Shown here piece by piece: positions 7,969-15,607 of a DNA stretch of 30,785 bases. The notes beneath the pieces are model-generated. The model was not told the DNA's origin. It searched no databases and saw nothing but the letters and a program-made list of their open reading frames with translations. Every line of letters starts with the position of its first letter. Position 1 is the first letter of the stretch. Location of the stretch: assembly GCA_020426085.1 (NCBI GenBank), contig JAGQQP010000002.1:1-30785 (forward strand), in the 5' to 3' direction. A program made the translations under genes and the position numbers. The stretch is from Planctomycetaceae bacterium (GTDB taxonomy: Bacteria > Planctomycetota > Planctomycetia > Planctomycetales > Planctomycetaceae).

Positions 7969-8685
7969 ATGTCTCACCAAGATAGAGTCCGCTGGAATAA
8001 GGTGATCTTCGTCGACTGGCATGGCGTACTCTCACACGATCCTTTCTGGATGTCCATCCTTCACAATGAGCAACACCCGCTTCACATATCGCTCCTTGAT
8101 GCAAGCAACAGACTTTTCAGGGAACAAGATAATCTCGTCCGAGACTGGATGCAGGGGGATCTTAATGTCAGCCAGATCGTAGAACATCTGCAGATTGAAC
8201 TCGAGCCAGAATTCCCGCGTGACTATCTGATACAGAAGTCAGTCGATGACTGCCAGCTGATGCGAATCAACCCTCAATTAATACCGCTGTTACAGTCAGC
8301 ACAAGAGACAGGCACAGCTAGCGTGCTGGCGACCGATAATATGGACTGCTTTCATGATGCCATTCAAACAGCCAGAATACCTTCAGCACCAGTGAGAGAG
8401 TCTGAATCAACTCCATTTAACACAATCTCCAGACTGTTCGACGATGTACTCTGCTCCAGCGAACAACGCATCTTAAAAAGCGAAGATCCTCAACACTTCT
8501 TTCAACGCTGGCTCTCTGCGCATGCCCTTGATTTCAGCGATGCCCTGCTGCTGGATGACCTGGAAAAAAACTGCAGTGCCTTCCGTACGGTTGGTGGCAC
8601 AGCGATTCAGTGGAATACTGAATTATTAGAACAAGATGCAGGTAATTTTCATTCTGAGTTGAAAAGCTGGCTTCAAATTTCTTAA
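7969..8685 (+). CDS. HAD-like superfamily protein
   Basis: A 238-residue protein with the four HAD landmarks: motif I VDWHGVL (nucleophile Asp 16), motif II Thr 122 in LATDN, motif III Lys 170 and motif IV LLLDDLEKN (Asp 196-197) followed by GGTAIQW. An alpha-helical cap lies between motifs I and II. The residue two after the nucleophile is His 18 rather than the usual Asp, the position that serves as general acid/base in phosphatases, so the reaction may not be simple phosphate hydrolysis. GGGGA lies 7 nt before the ATG, and the gene follows DUF455 by 18 nt. It is slightly more AT-rich in wording than its upstream partners. Substrate unknown. Confidence 0.8.
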   Translation: MSHQDRVRWNKVIFVDWHGVLSHDPFWMSILHNEQHPLHISLLDASNRLFREQDNLVRDWMQGDLNVSQIVEHLQIELEPEFPRDYLIQKSVDDCQLMRINPQLIPLLQSAQETGTASVLATDNMDCFHDAIQTARIPSAPVRESESTPFNTISRLFDDVLCSSEQRILKSEDPQHFFQRWLSAHALDFSDALLLDDLEKNCSAFRTVGGTAIQWNTELLEQDAGNFHSELKSWLQIS

Positions 8686-8863
8686 TAGCAGAGAATTCTA
8701 TTCATTCCTGTTGCTTCACCATCGAGAGTCAAATTAGACTATATCCAGATTTACAGTGACGTCTTCAGGGTTATTTGGATCAGGTATCATAGATTGAGAG
8801 ACGTTCAGATGAAATGTGATGCGATCTAGAATTCAGATAATCGAGTAATCGCTCAGGAAACCG

Positions 8864-9289
8864 GTGTCTGTTATGTGGCCATTTTCAAAGACTGAGAACA
8901 CCCGAGTATTTCACGGTATCTGCCCTGACTGCGGGAAAGATCTGAATGCTGTTCAACAAATCTGCAGAAACGAACTGCCGATTCTCACATGCTTGAATTG
9001 TTCAAAAACCTTTGATTATTCATACGATCCTGGACATGTTTTCCTGGAAGTGCAATCACAGCGAAGAGACTGTCGATTTTCACCAATGAAACAACTGCTG
9101 CGTGAAGCTCAGATCAAAAACCCCAAACTGATTCGAACACGCTATTGGGTTGTTTATGAATTAGCTGACGGCATCACTGTTTTTTACGATAGTGCAAACA
9201 AGCGGTATGACCTGCAAATGAAAGAACATCCACCTGTCACAACCGGCAGCATGCAAGAGGTAATCGATTTTCTAGCTGAAAACACTTAG
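8864..9289 (+). CDS. Zinc-ribbon protein, function unknown
   Basis: A protein of 141 residues (GTG at 8864) or 138 residues (ATG at 8873). AGGA lies 5 nt before the GTG and 14 nt before the ATG, so GTG is favoured. The N-terminal part contains two CxxC pairs, CPDC and CLNC, separated by about 20 residues, typical of a zinc ribbon. The rest is a mixed fold with YWVVYELADGITVFYDSANKRYDL, which suggests a small beta-sheet domain. It stands alone, 178 bp after the HAD-like gene, and converges with the sulfatase gene. I do not recognise the family. Confidence 0.65.
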   Translation: MSVMWPFSKTENTRVFHGICPDCGKDLNAVQQICRNELPILTCLNCSKTFDYSYDPGHVFLEVQSQRRDCRFSPMKQLLREAQIKNPKLIRTRYWVVYELADGITVFYDSANKRYDLQMKEHPPVTTGSMQEVIDFLAENT

Positions 9290-9318
9290 CGAGCGTAGTC
9301 CTACTTCGCCGCTTTTTT
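9289..9318 (+). terminator. Possible intrinsic terminator between convergent genes
   Basis: GCGA (9289-9292) plus GTAG (9295-9298) pair with CTAC (9301-9304) plus TCGC (9306-9309) around a 2-nt loop with a small internal bulge. TTTTTT follows at 9313-9318. It begins at the stop codon of the zinc-ribbon gene and overlaps the end of the convergent sulfatase gene. The very tight loop lowers confidence. Confidence 0.4.
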
Positions 9319-10818
9319 CCTGCCCTGCTTTTTCCGTTTGACTTCCAGACTCGGATGCTTGGGACCGCCGCCTAAGTAAGGATGCTTTTCCAGTTCATCC
9401 CCCTGCCCCAGCTCGCGGGGATCATGGGTGGCTACCAGTTGCTGTTGGAGTTCTTTTGCCAGTTTCGCTTTGATCATCTGGTACATTGGAGAGGCGGCCA
9501 CATTCTGCAACTGATCCGGATCGTTTCGCAGATCATACAGTTCTTCCGCCGGCAGTTTGCCAAACGCGAGCTCATACAACCGACGATGATTGGCATCCTT
9601 ATCTTTATTCTCAATCATGTAACTCTTGGTCGGACCGTTGTCACAATCCCCATACCATGTACCGGGAATAGCTGCATGCTGATAGTCAGGAGTCCCTGCG
9701 GGCCAGCGATCGGGGCGGTAATTATGGATGTAAAGAAAATCATCCGTACGAATCGCCCGACACGGGTAGCCCCCCATGTCAGGTGCTTCCTGTGAAGGGA
9801 CGTGTCGTTCCTTACCGAAGATGACCTCGTCTCTGTTATCAGCGATTCGGCCAGACTTTGAAGCCGTCAAAACAGGCATCAGGCTGCGACCGGTGACATC
9901 CGCGGGGATTTGCACTCCTGCTGCTTCATAATAAGTGGGCGCCAGATCGACCAGGCTGACGAAATCGGTCACCGAGCGACCAGGCTTGATTTTCTCGGGC
10001 CAGCGGGCGGCGAGGGGCACTCGAGATCCTGTATCATACAGACAGCTTTTTCCACGCGGGAAAGGCATCCCATGATCGCCAGTCATGAAAATGATCGTGT
10101 TATCAAGTTCGCCTTTTTCTTCGAGTGACTTCATCGCGTCACCCACGAGTTTGTCAAACCGTTGCACTTCAAAGTAGTAGTCGGCGACATCACTGCGGAC
10201 AATCGGTGCATCGGGAAAACAGGCAGGCAACTTGATTTTGGAGAGATCCATGCCACTCTGCACCCCGGTCCCTGCTTCATAAGGACGATGCGGATCGCTG
10301 CTTCCCAGCCAGAAACAGAAAGGTTCACCCGGTTTCTGATGCTGGAGAAAATCCTGAAAACTCTTATAGCGTTTCCCCGCCAGTTCGCGGCCTGCGGTTT
10401 CGGTGCGTCCCGGTCCCCAGGCTTTGCCTGTATAACCAACCTGATACCCGTGTGCCTTGAGTAGTTCCGGATACGTTTCGAACTTATCGGGGAAGATGCA
10501 ATGCAGGTTCGCCCCCGCTTCAAGTTGCCAGTGATATTTACCAGTCAGTATTGCCCCACGCGAGGGGGTACAGGAGGGGGATGAAATATAAGCATTCTGA
10601 AACAGCACGCCTTCACGCGCCAGCCGATCAAAGGTCGGAGTTTTCACAACCGGATCACCATAAACACCGGCATGCGGCCAGCCCCAGTCATCGGCAATCG
10701 CGAACAGAATATTCGGTCGCTTCTGCGCTTCTGCAGCCTGCGCATTTGAGACGAAGCAGAGTGAAAGAATGCAGACAGCACAGGAAAGACAGCGTAATAC
10801 AACAGAACCATTAAACAT
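9301..10818 (-). CDS. Secreted sulfatase
   Basis: A 505-residue sulfatase that removes sulfate esters or N-sulfo groups, most likely from polysaccharides. A signal peptide covers about residues 1-28 (ending AQAAEA). PNILFAIADDWG carries the metal-binding Asp pair at 43-44. The signature C83-T-P-S-R gives the Cys that must be converted to formylglycine, followed by LTGKYHW with Lys 94. IIFMTGDHGMPF supplies the second metal-binding Asp-His. The pattern resembles heparan N-sulfatase-like members, but the substrate is not certain. The C-terminus ends in a Lys/Arg-rich tail (VKRKKQGRKKAAK). AAGG lies 6 nt before the ATG. It follows the large haem/HEAT gene by 50 nt on the same strand, so the two are probably cotranscribed. 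Confidence 0.95.
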   Translation of the reverse strand: MFNGSVVLRCLSCAVCILSLCFVSNAQAAEAQKRPNILFAIADDWGWPHAGVYGDPVVKTPTFDRLAREGVLFQNAYISSPSCTPSRGAILTGKYHWQLEAGANLHCIFPDKFETYPELLKAHGYQVGYTGKAWGPGRTETAGRELAGKRYKSFQDFLQHQKPGEPFCFWLGSSDPHRPYEAGTGVQSGMDLSKIKLPACFPDAPIVRSDVADYYFEVQRFDKLVGDAMKSLEEKGELDNTIIFMTGDHGMPFPRGKSCLYDTGSRVPLAARWPEKIKPGRSVTDFVSLVDLAPTYYEAAGVQIPADVTGRSLMPVLTASKSGRIADNRDEVIFGKERHVPSQEAPDMGGYPCRAIRTDDFLYIHNYRPDRWPAGTPDYQHAAIPGTWYGDCDNGPTKSYMIENKDKDANHRRLYELAFGKLPAEELYDLRNDPDQLQNVAASPMYQMIKAKLAKELQQQLVATHDPRELGQGDELEKHPYLGGGPKHPSLEVKRKKQGRKKAAK

Positions 10819-10868
10819 AGCGCACCTTTAACGGCTGGAATCATAATGATAAGGACAATGATTCCACT

Positions 10869-13800
10869 TTACTTGCGGTTCTGCAGGTACGCAAGTAAAT
10901 CCCGGATTTCCTGCTGTGTCAGTCTCTGCTCCAGGCCTTTCGGCATGATCGATGTCGGCGACTCTTTCATCACTTCAATCTGATCACGGGGAATCCGTAC
11001 TTCGGACAGATCAGCGGTTCTCAGGTAGACTGTGTCCGTCGATTCGCGGCTGATGACTCCCGTATAAATACGCCCTTCATCGGTCACCACCAGGTAAGAA
11101 CGATAACCCCTCGCGAAGCTGGCACTGGGAAGTGCAATCGCTTCCAGCAGATCTGTTCCCGTACGAATGGCACCGATTTTTGTCAGGTCTGGGCCCACCT
11201 TTCCACCCTCATTTTCAATCGCATGACAGCCCGAACAGGCCGCTTTCTTGCCAAAGAAGATTTTGCGTCCTTCTTCCAACCGCCCTTCTGAAAGCAATGG
11301 TCTGAGTGATTCCAGATGGGCCTTCTGCTGTGCCAGATCTACGCCCAGTTTTTTTAACAAGGGGGTCGCAGCCTGCTGAACCGATTCAGGATACTTCTGC
11401 AACAGGCTCGCCAGTTCGTCTGCCGACAGGTTCGTCGCTGCAGTAGAAGCATTCAGTCCAGTAATCAAAGCCTGACCCACGCCTTCATCCACACTTTTCG
11501 CATAAGCCCTCAACAAGACAGGCAGTGCGAGGGGCCCTGGTGCGTCCAGTTGCTTCGATAACTGAATCAACTGATCGGTTGAGTGAGGCAGACCTGATAA
11601 AGCTCTTGCTGCCGCCAGGCGATCCAGGGGTGGATACTCTTCATTCATTCGGGACATGAGAAAATCGAATGTACTCTGATTGATGCTCTTCAAATGAGAG
11701 CCCACTGCCGATAATGCTTCGATTCGCAGAGAGGCAGGCTGTTTCGTATCTAAAGCAATCGTCGTCAGTTGTGAATTGAGATCAGGCAGATCATTTGTCT
11801 GAGCAATCCGGACAACAAGAATCTGCAATTCCGGATCAGCTGACTTCAATGTCTGCTCCAAAGCAGAGCGCCAGCTGACAGGAAACTCTTTCAAAGCAGA
11901 ACGCTGAATGACTTCCAGCAAAATCGCTTTGGCAGACTCTGATGTTTCAACGGCGGTCAACGACTGCGCAATCAGCGATTGCACTTCGGGATCTGCTGCT
12001 TGTGCCACCAGGAAGCCCCGCAGCACAGCGGCCCGCTCCGGACTCAGTTCCGCTTCGCTCAACCATGTTTTCAGCAATGTCAACGTTTCGCCGGCCCAGC
12101 CCTCATGCTCGCCGATAATTGTGAGAGCCTCTTTCTGCAAAGCTGGATCATCGGTATCCAGCAGAGGCGTCACCAGTTCCCGTGTCAACATGCCAGAGTT
12201 CATCTGATCCAGCGTAATCAACGCTGCACGGCGGACAGCGGGACTGGAATCATTGAGACCGGCAAGAACCAGATCCCGATGATCAATCCGAATTAATGCA
12301 TAAATCAGGGCATGCTCCAGTGTTCGATCGGGAGAGCCGGATTTGATCACACTGAATAACGAATCCACCACTGACTGCAACTGCTCATCTGAAACAGATT
12401 CGCGGCGCCCCGCTTCACAGATGCGTCCCAATGCGGTCGCTGTGGTACGCTGTACTGCTGGTTTATTCTGTTTCAATAATTCAATTAACGGCTCAACAGA
12501 TTGCGAACTTCGTAACGTCCCCAGCGCTTTCGCCGCTGTCATCTGCACACTCTCGGAAGAAGTGAGACCACCCTGGATCGCTGCGGCGGCTTTCCCGGTT
12601 CCTATCCGTGATAATGTCCAGACCGCATTGCGTTTACTCGTATCATTGTAAAAGGAACCACTGGGCGAATCGATCACTTTTGCCAGCTGAGGGACAGCCA
12701 GATCTCCGACACTGGCTAGTTCTTCGATAGCCTTCTGTTGCACAAAAGGACGTGTATCATTCAGCAATTGCAGTTTGCGATGGGGTGCCAATGATTTCCA
12801 GTCCAGGGTCAACCCGTAGGGATCTTTGAGTGTGGGTGTGTCAGTCTTGCGGATGCGATAGATGGCACCATGGATATCGGGCTTCGAAATCTGAGACTGC
12901 GGACAGCCGATGCGGAACCAGCCGCCAGTGTTGATCACCAGCAGACTGCCATCCGCATCTTCGATGATATCTGTCGGGTGAAAGTCGGGATCATCTGAGA
13001 CCAGGAAGTCTTCTTCTCTGGTTTCAAATGTGGCGCCGTTACGTACCAGTTGGGAGCGAATCACTTTGTGTGTATTGAAAATCGTCGTGAAGATATTGCC
13101 TTGATATTCCGGCCCAAACTGTGAACCACGATAGCGCAGCATTCCCGAAACAGCGACATGACCAAAACGGGTAATCGGTCCCAGCAACTCTCCCGTGCGT
13201 TTGAATTCGGCAACACAATCCTCAAAGTGAGGATACACGCCCCCCTCCATCCAGTGCACCAGGCAATCCACGCGGGGTCGTGTCATGAGAATGTTTACCG
13301 AACCGATCATTTCTCCTTCCGGGGTGAAATCAATCTCGACCGGATTGTCCATCCCGCCACCACAGTGAACTTCGATATCGGAGCCATCGGGATTGCAGGA
13401 AAAAATGCGGGCAGCCAACCCTTTGCTGGTGATTTTGCCTGACTTGTCTTTGAATTCGTGACCATGTCGGCCATCACACCAGTAGAGCCGCCCTTCTGGC
13501 CCACGAAAACACCCGTGGATGCTGGCGGCGTTCCCAGAGAAGCCAAACGAATCGACGATAATTTTTCTTTCATCAGCTACGCCATCATCGTCGTGATCGG
13601 TCAGCTTCCAGATATTGGGAGGACTGGCGACATAGAGTGAACCATCATGCCAGAGTGCGCCCATCGGCAGAGTTAACTTATCAGCGAATACCGTACTCTG
13701 ATCAAAGCGTCCGTCGCCATCTCGATCGATGAGCATACGAATCATGCTCTTGGGTTCTTTGATCAGTTGAGGTGCACGCGTGTTTTCTCCGGAACTTTCC

Positions 13801-14012
13801 GCGATGAATAATCGCCCGCGGTCGTCAAAACCTGCCATCATTGGATATTTAGTGAGTTCACTGCCGGTGATGCGTTCAATGCTGAAGCCATCCGGAACGC
13901 GGGGCAGATTTTCTGCTGCTGTTTTCTCTGTAGAAAATAATGCAGCGAGTAACACTACGACAAAACCATTCAGGATCGATTTGTACTTCGGCAAAAGATT
14001 CACAGCAGTCAC
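10869..14012 (-). CDS. PVC-type haem-binding protein: propeller, HEAT repeats, cytochrome c
   Basis: A 1047-residue exported protein. A signal peptide (about 1-33) is followed by a membrane-bound-dehydrogenase-type beta-propeller domain (about 35-370). Within it two Asp-rich loops, DRDGDGRFD and DHDDDGVAD, look like calcium sites. Many HEAT repeats follow (about 390-890). A C-terminal PVC-type cytochrome domain has haem c motif C-S-G-C-H at residues 926-930 and probable distal Met in SIMPKGLEQ. Such giant proteins are characteristic of Planctomycetes and are thought to act in periplasmic electron transfer linked to carbohydrate oxidation. GTG at 14012 is taken as start; AAGG sits too close to it, and the GTG three codons later is an alternative. 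The sulfatase follows 50 nt downstream. Confidence 0.93.
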   Translation of the reverse strand: MTAVNLLPKYKSILNGFVVVLLAALFSTEKTAAENLPRVPDGFSIERITGSELTKYPMMAGFDDRGRLFIAESSGENTRAPQLIKEPKSMIRMLIDRDGDGRFDQSTVFADKLTLPMGALWHDGSLYVASPPNIWKLTDHDDDGVADERKIIVDSFGFSGNAASIHGCFRGPEGRLYWCDGRHGHEFKDKSGKITSKGLAARIFSCNPDGSDIEVHCGGGMDNPVEIDFTPEGEMIGSVNILMTRPRVDCLVHWMEGGVYPHFEDCVAEFKRTGELLGPITRFGHVAVSGMLRYRGSQFGPEYQGNIFTTIFNTHKVIRSQLVRNGATFETREEDFLVSDDPDFHPTDIIEDADGSLLVINTGGWFRIGCPQSQISKPDIHGAIYRIRKTDTPTLKDPYGLTLDWKSLAPHRKLQLLNDTRPFVQQKAIEELASVGDLAVPQLAKVIDSPSGSFYNDTSKRNAVWTLSRIGTGKAAAAIQGGLTSSESVQMTAAKALGTLRSSQSVEPLIELLKQNKPAVQRTTATALGRICEAGRRESVSDEQLQSVVDSLFSVIKSGSPDRTLEHALIYALIRIDHRDLVLAGLNDSSPAVRRAALITLDQMNSGMLTRELVTPLLDTDDPALQKEALTIIGEHEGWAGETLTLLKTWLSEAELSPERAAVLRGFLVAQAADPEVQSLIAQSLTAVETSESAKAILLEVIQRSALKEFPVSWRSALEQTLKSADPELQILVVRIAQTNDLPDLNSQLTTIALDTKQPASLRIEALSAVGSHLKSINQSTFDFLMSRMNEEYPPLDRLAAARALSGLPHSTDQLIQLSKQLDAPGPLALPVLLRAYAKSVDEGVGQALITGLNASTAATNLSADELASLLQKYPESVQQAATPLLKKLGVDLAQQKAHLESLRPLLSEGRLEEGRKIFFGKKAACSGCHAIENEGGKVGPDLTKIGAIRTGTDLLEAIALPSASFARGYRSYLVVTDEGRIYTGVISRESTDTVYLRTADLSEVRIPRDQIEVMKESPTSIMPKGLEQRLTQQEIRDLLAYLQNRK

Positions 14013-14125
14013 CTTTTTAATCAGGCAGGAAAGAAGTCAATGAATGACGATACTCTGGTAAGTTCTCAGGGAGGACCTGACATTGTAAACAAAGTAAAGA
14101 ATGTACACAAACACGATTCTAGAGA

Positions 14126-14148
14126 ATTCACAAGATTCCGATGTGAAT
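14126..14148. promoter_or_regulatory. Inverted repeat, possible operator
   Basis: ATTCACA (14126-14132) and TGTGAAT (14142-14148) are perfect 7-bp arms around a 9-nt spacer. The site lies 114 bp upstream of the haem/HEAT gene start and about 280 bp before the LexA-like gene. Dyads of this size are typical of dimeric regulators, but the binding protein is unknown. Confidence 0.35.
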
Positions 14149-14376
14149 GATAGCCTGACTGAAATTCAAACTTCGCATCAGATCCACTGACCGAATTTAC
14201 CATGTCCAGCTATCACGGAATGTTCGTGCGTGAAAAAAATAAAAAAATCACATCTTATTCTGGCAGCAACAGGCGGCAGTGTTCGTCATTTTTCTGATTT
14301 CGTCGCGAAGTGACGGCATCTGTCTTTTCGCCATTTTCAGGCATGTAGTGAAAAATTCTGACTGCTTTTTTCCGAC

Positions 14377-14382
14377 TATAAT
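14377..14382 (+). promoter_or_regulatory. Candidate -10 element of the LexA-like gene
   Basis: A perfect TATAAT lies 47 nt before the ATG of the LexA-like gene. The upstream partner is poor (TTCTGA, 15 nt away), so it would be an extended or activator-dependent promoter. Confidence 0.4.
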
Positions 14383-14429
14383 TCCCACGTAACGCACAGC
14401 ACTTCACCAGTACACAAGGGAATCAACAA

Positions 14430-14813
14430 ATGCAGACGACAGAAATTTCAACGCGAAAAAAACTGACAGAAAAACAACAGGCAATCTATTCATTTATCAA
14501 ACAGGAAATCACCCAGCAGCGACTGTCACCTACGGTGCGGGAAATTGCAGAGCAGTTTGGCATCCGCTCTTCCAATGGAGTGATGTGCCATCTCCGCGCA
14601 CTGGAACGGAAAGGCTGGATTAAACGTGACCACTATCTGTCACGGGGGATCACACTGGTCGCCGAACCGGTCACACAGATGATCACACTCACACCGGGAG
14701 AAGCCGGTTGTCTGGGTGAAATCTATGTCGGCTGTGTGGGCGTGAAAGATCGCAGTGTCACACTGGAACTGATTGCTCCCGACATAATGGGAGAAATTCG
14801 AAAAGACCTTTGA
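14430..14813 (+). CDS. LexA-type DNA-binding protein with possible CsrA-like C-terminus
   Basis: A 127-residue protein. Residues 12-76 match the LexA winged helix-turn-helix closely: LTEKQQAIYSFI, SPTVREIAEQFG, NGVMCHLRALERKGWI and SRGITLV. The peptidase half is missing: there is no Ala-Gly cleavage site and no Ser/Lys dyad. Residues 84-127 instead align with CsrA: MITLTPGE, then the GEIYVGCVGVKDRSVTLEL strands, then A116-P117 and R124, which fall at the positions of the CsrA Ala-Pro and its RNA-contacting Arg. The other CsrA contact Arg near the N-terminus is replaced. It could therefore be a non-cleavable repressor, perhaps with an RNA-binding module. AAGGG lies about 9 nt before the ATG. 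Two unrecognised genes follow at 54 and 59 nt. Confidence 0.8.
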   Translation: MQTTEISTRKKLTEKQQAIYSFIKQEITQQRLSPTVREIAEQFGIRSSNGVMCHLRALERKGWIKRDHYLSRGITLVAEPVTQMITLTPGEAGCLGEIYVGCVGVKDRSVTLELIAPDIMGEIRKDL

Positions 14814-14867
14814 AGATTCTGGCATTTTAAAAACATAAATTGAATTCATGATAGGAGGTTTACATAA

Positions 14868-15548
14868 ATGAATCATATGCCGGAATCAAACGAAAATAAT
14901 GAACTCCTGCCCTTTCCTGGAAATTCAAACTCCGGATCAGAGAGCGGAAAGTCCGCATCTGATTTTCCAGCGGCATTAAAAAATAGCTATACCAATCTGC
15001 TGACGATTGAAGACGAATACGAAGGACTGACATCAAGCGAAGCAGCGACCGATGTGCAACAATGCAAGGAACTCCTGGCAAATCAGGAACAACAGATTCA
15101 GCAACTGGTTCGCAAATTGAATCAGGAAAAATCGAAGCTGGAACGCTTAAAAGGAGATCTGGAAGAAGCAGAAGTCTGCCAGGCAATGGCTCAATCATAT
15201 GAAGCGGCGATCGCAGGCTGGCGGGAAATGATTGAGGTCTTTGAATCGCTCCAGCAAGCTAACCTTCGCAGCCAACAGAATTTTTCGCTGGCAGAGCAGA
15301 CATGGGAAGATTTGAAACATGTGGAACAACAGGCCTTGACCGAGTTGGAGAATCGAACAAGCTGGGAGGTCATCCATACTCCCTACGGCTCAACAACCGT
15401 CCCCAAACAGGAAGGTCTGCTGCCGGATGAGATCACAATTGAAGTATTGGGTGATTATCTCCCAGTCTCAATCCGAACGGAAACCGCGCGTCTCGCTTTA
15501 ACTCAGTGTCAACAGGGTTCCGCCACTTTCGCAGTGAGCTGCCTCTAA
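14868..15548 (+). CDS. Coiled-coil protein of the LexA-like cassette, unknown
   Basis: A 226-residue protein starting 54 nt after the LexA-like gene. AGGAGG, the best Shine-Dalgarno in the window, sits about 9 nt before the ATG and suggests high translation. Residues 1-40 are polar and Ser/Asn-rich. About 50-165 are strongly coiled-coil in character (QEQQIQQLVRKLNQEKSKLE, then WEDLKHVEQQALTELE). A short beta-rich tail follows (WEVIHTPYGSTTVPK and ITIEVLGDYLPVSIRTE). No catalytic motif or signal peptide is visible, so it is likely cytoplasmic. I do not recognise the family; the context suggests a structural or scaffolding partner of the next gene product. Confidence 0.75.
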   Translation: MNHMPESNENNELLPFPGNSNSGSESGKSASDFPAALKNSYTNLLTIEDEYEGLTSSEAATDVQQCKELLANQEQQIQQLVRKLNQEKSKLERLKGDLEEAEVCQAMAQSYEAAIAGWREMIEVFESLQQANLRSQQNFSLAEQTWEDLKHVEQQALTELENRTSWEVIHTPYGSTTVPKQEGLLPDEITIEVLGDYLPVSIRTETARLALTQCQQGSATFAVSCL

Positions 15549-15607
15549 TCTTCATCGCCTGACACGTTTTGACTCATATTCACTTTTTTCACAGGGAAAG
15601 TACGTCC

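Larger units (their letters stand above)
14013..14429. other. 417-bp divergent intergenic region
   Basis: This region separates the leftward haem/HEAT gene from the rightward LexA-like gene and contains no credible gene. It is AT-rich, with A-tracts around 14230-14249, and holds an inverted repeat at 14126-14148 and a TATAAT at 14377-14382. Promoters for both directions are expected here. Confidence 0.6.

Noticed and set aside
11908..12651. Plus-strand frames of about 100 codons inside the haem/HEAT gene.
   Set aside because: They are antisense shadows of the strongly supported large minus-strand gene and have no ribosome sites or recognisable domains.
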